Of a stretch of 64,000 nt of DNA, positions 23,281-33,629 are shown one piece after another. The translations under genes and the position numbers were made by a program. The DNA lies in NCBI GenBank assembly GCA_021464245.1, contig JADCRB010000043.1, positions 214,168 through 278,167 of the forward strand, in the 5' to 3' direction. The DNA is from Carallia brachiata (taxonomy: Eukaryota > Streptophyta > Magnoliopsida > Malpighiales > Rhizophoraceae). The notes beneath the pieces are model-generated. The model did no database searches. It worked only from the letters and a program-made list of their open reading frames with translations, and had not been told where the DNA came from. The first letter of the stretch is position 1. Each line of letters starts with the position of its first letter.

Positions 23281-24767
23281 TTACTTCACCATCTGATGAG
23301 TCGGACTCAGCCTCCTCGCTAATTGTGACATGAAATGAGCCTCTGACTTCACCTTCTTTGTTTGACTGGATAAGCCTGTTTGTTTGGTGGTGGTGGTGAT
23401 GGCACGTGCATCAGCTGCTCGGCTTCGGCTCTTTAGCGTGATCCGCACAGGTGACTTCTCCTGATAGCCTAAGCCAGGTCGGGACTGTGATGTTTGAGAA
23501 GTGGCGCCATGTGTGGACGGCAGCGTACCCATTGTGCTCGGGTTTGAGAAGTCATAGCCCGCCTTGGCCAAAAGCTTGTATGCATTAGGATCTAATCCTT
23601 CAATTGCCCCCGTATGTGGTCTGACGAAGCCTTTTAATGGTTTTGAAGACAAAATCGGCTCAATCTTTAGTATCGGCAGAGTGTAAGTCTCCTTCAGGTT
23701 GTGCAGCTTTTGTTTGGGTTGGCTATGTCCTTGCTCCTGTTTAGATCAATAATAAGAGAAAGGGGGTTGACCTTCTGAGCGTCGTGACTTCGGCACATAG
23801 CGTAGGACTGGAGTGGAGCTTGAAGATGCAACATCCTTGGACGAAGTTCAGCAGGCTGTGGCAGCTTTTCATTGTGTTGAGGTTGGCATTGGGGTTCTTC
23901 GACAGCTTTTCCCTTTTTGTGGATGCCCCCAGTCCAAGTAGCTTTTGATGGAATGATCTCCGGATTGTCTGTGTCGTGTAGAAGACTGCATCCGCCAAAT
24001 GTGATTCAGCATCATCGAACGGCTTTAAGTCAGCATTGACCTTTTGAACACCATTGTAGTACTTGAAGCACTGAAGGCTTGAGAGCACAACTCCATTTCC
24101 ATGAATCCGGTCGTCCTAGCAACATCTTATAGGTGGTACGTGCATCAATCACGTGAAATAGAGTGCTAGAAGTGAGATTACCGATAGTTAGCTCCAAGCG
24201 AATCATCCCAATTGCTTTTGTCCTCCTTGATTAAAGCCATGAATCATCAAGCGGCTGTCTGATAATTCATCAACACGATGCCGAGCTCCTTTATGGTGGA
24301 TTTTGGGATATATTGACTGCTGAGCCATCGTCGATCAGAACACGTCGGACCTTCTGCTCTCTCGCATAGCCTGATATATACAGCGGCCGATTGTGGGGTT
24401 TGGACCCCAACAGGAGATCCTCATCTGAAAATGAGATAGCGGAGTAACATCCGACGTGATTTTCAGCCGCCTGATGCTCCGTCGAGCTGGAATTACTTGA
24501 TGGCAGAGGTTCAGCTGAGGTCTGAAGAGTATTGCCGACTTGATTTTGCCACACTTCTATTATTTGCAAAGCTGTAAACAGCTGAGGGTTAACGAGAAGG
24601 GTTTGGAGAGCTTCATATACCTTCTCCGTTGTTGACTTTCTGTTGTCGAGCGGATCCTCCTTATAGTGTGTCACCTCTTCTGATGGTTTTGAAGTGATGG
24701 TGGTCTGGTTTGCCGAGGTTATGCCTTCCTGGTCGCAAATGATTTTATTATGGCTCTTGAACTTCAT
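23281..24767 (-). pseudogene. Protease and linker region of element 1
   Basis: 24291-24767 encodes a segment with VRRVLIDDGSAVNI, the active-site pattern of Tat-type aspartic proteases (an Asp-Gly-Ser triad within DDGS). 23281-24088 holds linker segments with no domain that I recognise. Several frameshifts separate them. The boundary where elements 1 and 3 cease to be nearly identical lies close to 24280, inside this stretch. Confidence 0.7.
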
Positions 24768-24861
24768 GATTAGCTCCTTCAGGACGAAACACTTCTCGGT
24801 TGGATGACTTACTATGCGGTGATATTTTCAGAATCTTGGATCACTGACTCGATCCTTTTCA

Positions 24862-26851
24862 TTGAGCCGCTTGCACTCTGGGAGTTCGATTAGCTTCGCC
24901 TCCAAGAGTTGTTCAAGAATGTCGGGGACGTCTGAGTCGGGGAATGGATACTGCTTCTGCTCCAACTCTCGCAATGTCACCTTCACCTTTCCGCCTTCCT
25001 GTTTTTGGCTGAGTTATTTGAGTCGGGGGATTTACCTTAGCTTTGACTCCCGCTTTTACTAGTGCGGCTTCAACAGTCATCACTTCTTTTCCTTTTCATG
25101 AACTGTTGGGTTTTTAATCTCCCTTCTGTCTCCTTGCTGGTCCAACTGGATGAGAACTGTGCCTCCGGAAGTCTGGATACTTATCTTCATATCATGTGCG
25201 CGGGTCGCCAGTTCTTCGAAGGTTCGGGTTTGATACCCTGCAGGATGTATAACAGCTCCCAATGCATTCCCTGGATGCACATTTCCACGGCAGAAGTCTC
25301 CATCAGACGATCTTTGCAGTCCAAGCTGAGGGCACGCCATCTGTTGATGTATTCGACAACAGGCTCTCATTTTCTTTGTTTGGTGCTGGTAAGCTTCATC
25401 ATACTTACCGTCCTTCGAGTGCTGAAAAATTTGTTCAGGAACTCTCGTTGGAGCTGTTCCCAACTGTTGATCGATTCTGGTTCAAGATTTATGAACCAGG
25501 TGAAAGCGGTCTCCCTGAGTGAACGAACAAACTGCTTCACCAAGAGATCTCCGTAAGTCCCTGCGTTGTTACAGGTTTCAACGAAGTGGCCGATGTGCTG
25601 TTTGGGATCGCCTCGTCCGTCGAATTGTTGAAATTTGGGCGCCTGGTAGCCCAGAGGCATGTTGAGACTTTCGATCCGTCTGGTGTACGGTTTGACGTAC
25701 ATCTATGATCCTTGGAAGGATGTAGCTTGTTGTAGGCGGATCGTATTAGCTATCATTTCCTGCAATTGTCGAACAGATAGCGAAGCTACAGAATCTGAGG
25801 GTGGCAGCTGTGTAGAGCTACCTTTTCTTTGTTTGGTGCTGGTAAGCTTCATCATACTTACCGTCCTTCGAGTGCTGAAAAATCTGTTGACGAACTCTCG
25901 TTGGAGCTGTTCCCAACTGTCGATCGATTCTGGTTCAAGATTTATGAACCAGGTGAAAGCGGTCTCCCTGAGTGAACGAACAAACTGCTTCACCAAGAGA
26001 TCTCCGTAAGTCCCTGCGTTGTTACAGGTTTCAACGAAGTGGCCGATGTGCTGTTTGGGATCGCCTCGTCCGTCGAATTGTTGAAATTTGGGTGCCTGGT
26101 AGCCCAGAGGCATGTTGAGACTTTCGATCCGTCTGGTGTACGGTTTGACGTACATCTGTGATCCTTGGAAGGATGTAGCTTGTTGTACGCGGATCGTATT
26201 AGCTATCATTTCCTGTAATTGTCGAACAGATAGCGAAACTACATAATTTGAGGGTGGTAGCTGTGTAGAGCTACCTGGTTGCTTTTATGCAGTGAAGACG
26301 TCAGCTGGTGTGGCTTTTGGAGTGAAACCGGGTGGATATGGCTGCTTATCGCGGATTTCGGGATCAATTTGGATCAGGTCTTTTCCTTTGATAGCGGCGA
26401 TCTGTTGATCTTTTTCCTCCACGACTTTGATTAATTGCAAAATCTTGTTCTCCAATTCTGAAATTCTTTCTTCTGTACTGGTTGTGTTGGTCATCATGAC
26501 GGCAACAGACGAGACTCCACGAAAGACTGGGGGAGAGAATTCTTCTAGTGCCTCTGTGTGGATCTCTACAGGATGTGTTGGATTCTGTTGAGTGGGCTTC
26601 GTCGTGTTGCCCTCGACTTCGATCGGGGTGGGTGATCGACTCCTCCATGCGGCAAGAGAGTCAGGGGAGAGATCCTGTTATTGTGTGAGCTGTGTACTAT
26701 CCGTTTCGACATTTTGTCGGATTTGGACGGCAAGAAATTGTGTCCGTCTGCGAGTTTCTGGACCTGCGTACCCAAGTAGGGTAGTTGATGCAGGCAGTGG
26801 AGCAATTGCCTTCTTTTTTGTGGCAGCAGTTGTATTCCTTTTTAGTGTCAT
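24862..26851 (-). pseudogene. Gag region of element 1, with internal duplication
   Basis: The probable start is the Met at 26851 (MTLKRNTT), after a Lys-rich leader tract. In order: an Arg/Pro-rich N-terminal part, a coiled-coil-like stretch (EERISELENKILQLIKVVEEK, 26285-26497), and a Retrotrans_gag core (FDGRGDPKQHI, TAFTWFINLEP, SWEQLQREF). The core occurs twice because of an exact 453-bp tandem duplication. In the first sense copy the codon before MYVKPYT is CAG; in the second it is TAG. Gag forms the virus-like particle. Frameshifts break the C-terminal part. Confidence 0.85.
25371..26276. repeat. 453-bp tandem direct duplication inside gag (element 1)
   Basis: Unit 1 is 25371-25823 and unit 2 is 25824-26276, exactly 453 bases (151 codons) each. 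They differ at only a few positions (for example gggcgcctgg/gggtgcctgg and ctatgatcc/ctgtgatcc). Elements 2 and 3 have one copy. The duplication is in frame and would give a gag with two cores. Confidence 0.95.
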
Positions 26852-26872
26852 TTGATGTGCTGGATACCTGTT

Positions 26873-27060
26873 AAAAATTTTTTTTTTACTTTTTCTACCT
26901 TTTTTGTCTTTTTCTCTATTTTGTCTTTTTTTCCTTTTTTTTCTTTTTCTTTTTTCTTTTTTCTTTTTCTTTTTCTTCTTTTCTCGGCTCTTTTCTTTTT
27001 TTTTCCTTTTTTTTCTTTTCTCTACTGCTTCTTTTTTGCTTTTTTTTATTTTTTTTTTAA
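26873..27060 (-). other. Purine-only leader tract of element 1
   Basis: On the sense strand about 190 bases are nearly all A and G, between the primer-binding region and the probable gag start. If translated it gives only Lys/Arg/Glu, so I read it as 5' leader and not protein. Elements 2 (38465-38605) and 3 (51478-51650) have the same tract. Confidence 0.65.
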
Positions 27061-27089
27061 GGAACAAAAGATGGGAGGTGAAGAGGTCC

Positions 27090-27109
27090 CACCGAGCGTG
27101 CCAAAAATT
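27090..27109 (-). other. Primer-binding region of element 1
   Basis: Directly after the 5' LTR end the sense strand reads aatttttggcacgctcggtg. The tggcacgctcgg part fits the expected complement of a tRNA 3' end (tgg...). I could not assign the tRNA. Element 2 keeps the same core, while element 3 has changes in it (51681-51699). Confidence 0.5.
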
Positions 27110-27917
27110 TGTAACAAGTAAATTTCGAGTCTAAAACAGTTAAACTCGAAAATACAAAAATAAATTACAAATAAAAATATAAAAATAAAAAGAAATTTAT
27201 GTGGGGTCAACTTTTGTGATTTCTCCGATTAGTGTTCCTATTTTGACTTCGTCAAGGACTGTACGAATTTGATCTTGACAGCAGTAAATTTCACAGTTTT
27301 TTCTTAAACTGGGTAGACTGAAATTAGATCTGAGGTAGACGTCTGAGCTACGCTTAAGAATTACAGAGACCTAATCTGAGCCGATCTGACTTAATTTCAC
27401 CGAGGGTTGAAGGGATTTGTTTTCGGATGAGCTGCCTGAATTTTGCTGAGGGCCGTATGAGGCTTGATCCTAGCCAGATTTGTAATATTTTGATATTTTT
27501 AGATCTATATTCTCAAAAATTCAGATCTACAGCGATCAGAGAATATAAACCCAAAAATAATTTTAGAAATGGAAATAGCAAATTTTTTGGGACTTACCCT
27601 CGAAATATCTCTAAAAAAAGAGTTATGAGAGTATAATGCAGGGTAAAAACACGTAGGAAAAGGAGAAATTTTCTTGAGAGATTTTCAAAAATTTTTTTTT
27701 TCTCAAATTCTCTGTATTTTTCTGTTTACAGATTTGTTAAATAGCTTTTGAATTGAAGAGCAGGGGCCTATTTATAGGGTTTATTTCTCGTGTGAAAATA
27801 TCGTGAGAAAAGAATATTTTTTTGAAAATATTTTTCAGCGTCGGCATTGTCAATTTTGAAATTGGCAACGCACATAAAAGACTTGACTTTTTCTTTTTTT
27901 TTTAAAATACGTTTACA
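27110..27917 (-). repeat. 5' LTR of element 1
   Basis: 808 bases with TG/CA ends, paired with 17152-17961 and bordered by the target duplication atatg. It holds a perfect TATA box tataaata on the - strand (27769-27776), probably the element's promoter. The U3 palindrome seen in the 3' LTR is decayed here (gtcggcattgtcaatttt ... gcacat). Confidence 0.93.
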
Positions 27918-30494
27918 ATATGTTCTACTTGCCCATTTAACAGAAAAAAAAAAAAAGAAAGGATGCAAAGTTTATGACAAAGAAAAAGTTATTTTTATTA
28001 TTTAGTACATAAATTAATATAACTCTTAATATACTAAAAAAAATTATATACTAATCACATTTTACTTTATTTCACAAAAAGTTAATATAAAAAAGTTACT
28101 TTAGTGCTTTCTTATGCCTGCCATATTTCTAAATAAGCTTTGTGGTGTTCTTTATTCGGATTAGTTTTACTAACTTTCTTTCAAGTCTGCGCCTCCTTTT
28201 GGATTTTCACTTTTTTTGGGAATTTTATTGTGGATTGGATTATTTTTAAATAACATTATCACGGGATCTTTAATATTAGGTAATAGTATCTTTTAGGAGA
28301 TACTTTAACGATTTAAGTTTAAAATTTTTATTATAGAGATTTTAAATTGAAATTATAAGAGGAGAATAATAAGATTTATGAAAAAAAATATCTATATCAT
28401 AAATAATGAATCTTTTAATAAATTGAAAAAAAATTAGGTAATAGCAAGTGTAACCATGATTGATAGACGGGTTCCAATAAAAATTTATTAGCAGGTCCAA
28501 CCATTTATATCTGTCTTGTGTTTGTCTTTTTCTTCCCATCGGTTACGAAAATTTTTTGTCTAGCTAGAGACATAAAGATAAAGGGTTGATCCTAGCACGT
28601 AACAACGAATATGAATACAAAATTAAAAAATTTTAATAAAATATTTCGAATTATCAGGTTAAAAGTACGGGACAAAAACCTAAACTTTGAGGTAGACAGA
28701 TGACCCACCAAATAGAAGGCTCCAGAAACCTAGGCTAATACAATTAAAATAAGAGTAATATAATCCATTTCATATTACTGTTTGTACGCCTATTGTTTTT
28801 TGTTCTTAAGGATTTTCAAATAGCTCCCCGCACGTGCTTGGACTGGAAAATGCGGCAGACACAGTCCAGATCAGCGACCGAAAAATTAGAAATCAATAAA
28901 TTGGTGGTTACATAATTATAATATATAAAAAAATATAAAATAAATTTAATAATTTATTTATTTTTTAAAATTTAAATTATTTTTTATAATTTAATAATTT
29001 AAATTTATTTTTTAACTTTATATTTACTATTATATAAATTACATAACTTTCTTTTAATTAATCTATGAAATTCAAGAGAGCGGAGAAAATTAAAGTTTTA
29101 ACTTATTAGTTTAGATGTTTGTTCATTTTTTACTTTATTTTTTACAGACATCTATTATAAATCAATACATAAACACTTTTCAATAACATTTTTATAATAT
29201 TTTTGATATTCAACTTTTTGATAACCAATCAACACATGTCACGTAAGTAATAACTGTAAAAAAAATATATACAAATAATTGTTACTAATATTTCTCTTAA
29301 TAACAATTAAACAAGGTGTAATTCCCCAGGTGTAATAATTTATTAAATTTATTTCTAATACTAGTATTTTTGGAAAAAAAAAACAGAGACGATGCCACGT
29401 ACAAGCAGCCGCAAGCAGTTTTGTCTTTGTGTGTGGAAATTTCTGAAACAAACTTGACCATGGTTAATTGTAATTTGACCCTAGTTCGGTTACCCCGAAG
29501 AATACGGCGCACAATTATTGAGAAAGAGAGAAAATAGTAACGGACGGACGTGCCACGTGCGCCAACGTGCGCGTGACAGAACAGAAAAAACTGTTGATTC
29601 TTTATTTGCGGCGCCCGTCAGATGCAGTTATTACCTTGGACTCGGTAAGGGACCATTCCCATAACGCTTGACCCACGCGCTAAACGTCAATGAGTCCATA
29701 TGTTAGCGTAGGATCTGATCCCAAGCCTACCATAGATGAACAAGATTGTTACGTGGATTTCACGCGTTAGAGTCGAGCGTAGATGCTTCTCGGCGCTGAC
29801 AAGAACTAGTGAGGTGAGGCGAGCCTAACCGAACCACAGGGGTAGGGAGCAGCTGGTGCTGGTTAAGTTAGTTGACCAAAACTGGAGGTGCTAGCAGAAG
29901 AGAATCCTAGAAGGAATATGGGGACCATGCTCCTGGATCGTGCTCGGCGTATAATAGATTACAGTGTACAGTGTACACAGATCATCGGTCTAGGGTTAGG
30001 TTGGTTTACCATTTCATTCAAATCCATTAGTAGGGGTATTTTGAAAATTTTTAAAAATTTAATTATAAAGACATACATATAAAAGATATATAATTAATAA
30101 AATAATATTTAATTATTTAATTATTTATAATTTTTCAGATTTAACATATTTTCATAATCTAATTATTTAAATTACTATATTTTCACTATATTCTCACTAG
30201 CGTGTAGCCACAAAGCATTTTTTTTATTTTTAAAACTATACTCACCCCAAACAGAGTGAAACCGGTCAAATTATTTTTAACAGTTGTAAGTTAATTTGAT
30301 TAATTTGGTGATTTAAATATTTTTTATGGTAAAAAAGAACGTCTCAAAGAATAACGAAAAAAAAATTACCTAAACAACATGAATAAGATTTTATTTTAAG
30401 TAAACTATTGGAGAAAATTAATTATATTTAAACATAATATAAATGGATTGAAGTCATACGTTTGGTAGAAATGGTTGGATTTTTTCAAGCTATT
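27918..30494. other. Host flank between elements 1 and 2
   Basis: AT-rich with no gene. 28100-28600 is clearly similar to 58885-59205 (tgccatatttctaaataag, gtgtaaccatg, gggtccaacca-like stretches), so it is part of the old segmental duplication. 29540-29580 holds a cluster of ACGTG motifs (gacgtgccacgtgcgcc), possible G-box/ABRE sites without an evident gene. 28900-29050 is an AT-rich patch with partly inverted ends (ggttacataatta/ aaattacataac), possibly a MITE. Confidence 0.45.
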
Positions 30495-31527
30495 TTTAAC
30501 AGGCGTAAATCTCGAGTCTGAAACAATTAGACTTGAAAATATCAAAATAAATTACAAATAAAAATTTAAAATAAAAGAAAATTTACGTGGGATCGATTTT
30601 CGTGATTTCTCCTATTAGTGTTCTTTTATAACTCCTGTCAAGGGCTACTCGAGCTTGATATTGACAGCTGTAAATTCCACAACTTTATCTTAAATTGGGT
30701 AAACTGAAAGTGGATTTGATATAGACATTTAGACTACGGTTAAGAACTGCAAAGACCTGATCTGAGATAATCTGGCTTAATTTCACCGAGGGTCGAAGGG
30801 ACTTGTTATCGGATGAGCTGCCTGGATTTTATTGAGGGCCGTATGAGACTTGATCTCAATCGGATTTGTAATATTTTGATATTTTTATATCTATATTCTC
30901 ATAAATTCAGATTTAGAGCGATCAGATTATATAAACCAAAAAATAAAATTAAAAATGGAAACAGCAAATTTTTTAGAGTTTACATATGAAATATCTCTAA
31001 AAAAGGAGTTAGGAGAGTATACTGCAGAGTAAAAACACATAGGAAAATGAGAAATTTTCTTGGGAGATTTTCAAAATTTCTTTTTTCTCTCAAGTTCTCT
31101 GTATTTTTTTGTTTATAGATTTGCTGAATATTGGATTGAACTAGAATGAAAGGAAGTGTTTTTGGAGACTTTTCTTTTGTAAGGCTTTGCAATTTTTGTG
31201 GGATTTCTTCTGTATGATTTTGCAATGCTTGCTGTGCCGTGTTTCTTTTTTTTTTTTTTTGTGGTGTGATTGGCTTGTTGATTTCTCTGGAGATGATGCA
31301 AAGCCTCTAAAACAGCCTATTTATAGGCTTAAAACCTTACTGTGCCAACTAACTTTGTTTGCAAAAGTCTCGGTTAGGTACCCAACCATTGAAATTTGCA
31401 TGCACCATGCAAACCTCGTGCATAAGATTTCTTTGACTTTTCAATTTGTTGGCTTTTCTTCTTCCTTTTTATTATTATTTTTTTTTCTTGGGTAGTTGGC
31501 CGACCTTTGAAAATTTTTGTACTTACA
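30495..31527 (-). repeat. 3' LTR of element 2, divergent U3
   Basis: About 1030 bases. The R/U5-side half (30495-31125) aligns with the other LTRs, though its outer end is mutated (tttaacaggcg instead of tgtaacggg). The U3 half (31130-31527) is unlike any other LTR here, with a TATA box tataaata (-, near 31318-31325) and a tttgcatg-cac-catgcaaa hairpin near 31397-31415. The inner end is followed by aatgcccccactt, the complement of a polypurine tract. Confidence 0.8.
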
Positions 31528-32190
31528 AATGCCCCCACTTCATGGGTTGGTAAGGAAGAACTTTGCAGACGTGATCCGAACCGAGTCTTGAAGTCCAGTT
31601 TGAAATTTGAGATATCCTGATAAATATTGAATGTTGAAATTTTCTATCTCCGGCTAGCCCAACTGTTGTTGGATCTCAATAGGAAACAGATACGATCTTG
31701 AGAAAGTTAGCAGCCCAACTAATATAAAAATTGAAGTCTTGACTCTAGGTGAGGTCGAGCTTTCATAGCTCGCAAAAGATTTTTTATATGTCTTAAAGTT
31801 CCATAACTCTAGTGAAGATGATTCAGCAGGTAAAGAACTTGAACCTCCCCATGAGGAAGGTCCAAGACTACAGAACTTCAAGACCTACACACAGAGAGAT
31901 GGGTTGTAGTAATAATTCCCGAGTCTGCTCCGACGTAAGGAGAGTAGTTGGAACTTCCTTGTACGTCGCCGCATTTAAAAGAATATGAGGATGATTGCAA
32001 CTTCTCATCCCTCTGTGGTAGATGTGAATTAAGGAGAATGGTTGGAACTCTATTACACCGATGGCGTTGGAGATTGAGTTTCGAAGGCTTTCAGGGATCC
32101 CTCGAAGATGACTACTCCTCTTTTCTTAACTCGTGCGCCTCCAACTTCTTGATCAAAGAACTTACTGAGAAAAGTGCAGATACCAGTCAT
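31523..32190 (-). pseudogene. ORFx of element 2, with stops
   Basis: The ATG at 32190 opens MTGICTFLSKFFDQEVGGAR, matching ORFx of element 1. Several in-frame stops and a frameshift follow. The final codons (KWGHL) overlap the polypurine tract, and the stop TAA (31523-31525) is formed by LTR bases 3-5. This shows what the ORFx end was before element 1 lost it. Confidence 0.6.
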
Positions 32191-32441
32191 TTTCTTTTTG
32201 AGAAAAAGAAGAGCTGAGAGGTGAGTGTTATGACTCAGGCATGCAGGATATATATGCATACACCAAAGATTTTTTTTTTGAAAAGTCAAAAAGAATATAC
32301 GCATAATCGAGTAGGGTCCTACACGTCTCTTTCCCACATAAGAAACAAAAGAGACAGCGGCTGACACGCGTTACGAAAGTCGTTACCGTAGGCTTTAGAA
32401 GTCGTTACCGCGTGCTGCTAAAGTCATCGTACCTTATCTTG

Positions 32442-33068
32442 TCAGCCGTCCTGGCGGGGCCCGAGGTGCAGCTGCAAGTCAAGCCCGGCCTCCTCCGGTG
32501 GGTCGATGATGTTGACGTTGCTGGAACCTCACGACTAGTTGATGCCACCGGAATATTCTGGAAAGAAAAGCAAAATTTAGCCGGAATGACCTCTTTCTAC
32601 TAGAAAAACTCCTCATGGACTTAAGTACTTATGAGGGATGAACCCTTGGCTGACTCCATAAAACCACCAGGACCAGTACGCGTGCTCTCACGGGCAACGG
32701 CTTTGATCGTTATAGCCTGAAGAAACCATCGCAGTGGTAGAACTCGTACCTGCTTCATTTGAAGGCGAAGCTGTACGGGTGAGATCTACTATCGGAACGG
32801 CGAACTGTGCTTTAAAAAAACCAATTCTCAGTGCTATTTTCTTCCTACTTCTCCGATTTTAGAACCAATAAAACACATTTTTTCCTTCGATCGCCCCGAG
32901 CAGGCACAATCGTGAGACAAGTTGGTAAATCTGAAATGTATTAGGAATAATACCTTCACTGTTGTGGAAAACTTCCTCCAAAATTTGCCGTTATGCCATA
33001 GTAGGTTGCCACCTTGTGCGGAGTGACCTTTCTTCTCCCCTGTCTTGAGGTTCTACAACTAGTTCCAT
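32442..33068 (-). pseudogene. WUS-like homeobox gene of element 2, nonsense-mutated
   Basis: The span from the ATG (33068) to TGA (32442-32444) is exactly 627 nt, a multiple of three, with no net indel relative to the inferred original. The homeodomain is recognisable (RTRWQPTM, GAIEGKNVFYWF), but CAA became TAA just after PTMA and the glutamine of WFQNR became TAA. Further stops lie in the linker and the WUS-box area. The EAR-like DLQLHL remains near the C terminus. Conserved TATA-like sequences lie upstream (near 33155-33190). This copy cannot make the full protein. Confidence 0.8.
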
Positions 33069-33629
33069 CTTTCTTGTAGCAGAGGAGCAAAGGTCTGGTA
33101 TGTGGCGAAAATCGGCTGAGACTGAGGCTGGGTTTCAAACTCAAACCCTCCGTCGCCTTTATATTTTTGGGTCGTTTACAGTTTATACTCATGCGAGTCA
33201 AGAGTTGGATTGGATTTTGAACTTGGGTTCTGGACTTGTGTATGGAACTTGAGATTTTTGGGTTTCGGGTTTTGGATTGGATTTGGGTTTTTGGGCTTAG
33301 GTTTTGTGTCTAGGTTTTAAATTGGACTTGAGTTTTTGGGCTTTCTTGATTTGGGCTTTTGGATTTGGGTAGAGTGTTTAGTCTTCTGAACTTGGACTTT
33401 TGGATTTGGGTCGAGTGTTTAGGTTTTGAATCTGGACTTGGTTTTCAAGCTTTGGACTTGGGCTCAAGTGTCTTGGCTTGGATTTTCGGGTTTGGATTTT
33501 CGCTTGAACTTTCAGATCGGGACTTCCGAACTTTTTTTTTTATTTTTTTTTCTTTTTTCTTTTTTCTTTTTCTATTTTTCTTCTTTTTTCAAAATTTTTT
33601 CTTTTATTTATTTATTTATTTCAACATAT

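Larger units (their letters stand above)
17152..27917 (-). mobile_element. Element 1: full-length Ty3/gypsy Tat-lineage LTR retrotransposon carrying a WUS-like gene
   Basis: Both LTRs begin and end TG...CA in the element's sense and are flanked by the perfect 5-bp duplication atatg (17147-17151 and 27918-27922). Order in the sense (-) direction: 5' LTR, primer-binding region, purine-rich leader, gag, protease, reverse transcriptase, RNase H, a second archaeal-type RNase H, integrase, an A-rich tract, a WUS-like homeobox gene, ORFx, 3' LTR. The second RNase H before integrase is diagnostic of the Tat lineage. Gag-pol is broken by many frameshifts, so the copy is not autonomous as read. By eye the two LTRs differ at roughly one base in ten over their first 300 bases, implying an old insertion. 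Element 1 has lost its polypurine tract and has a 453-bp tandem duplication in gag. Confidence 0.93.

Noticed and set aside
26678..27067. Lys/Arg-rich reading frame at the gag start (element 1)
   Set aside because: The first 65 codons only translate the purine-rich leader and vary in length between copies. The likely gag start is the later Met at 26851.
26852..27134. Phe-rich + strand frames
   Set aside because: Translation of the complement of a purine-only tract.
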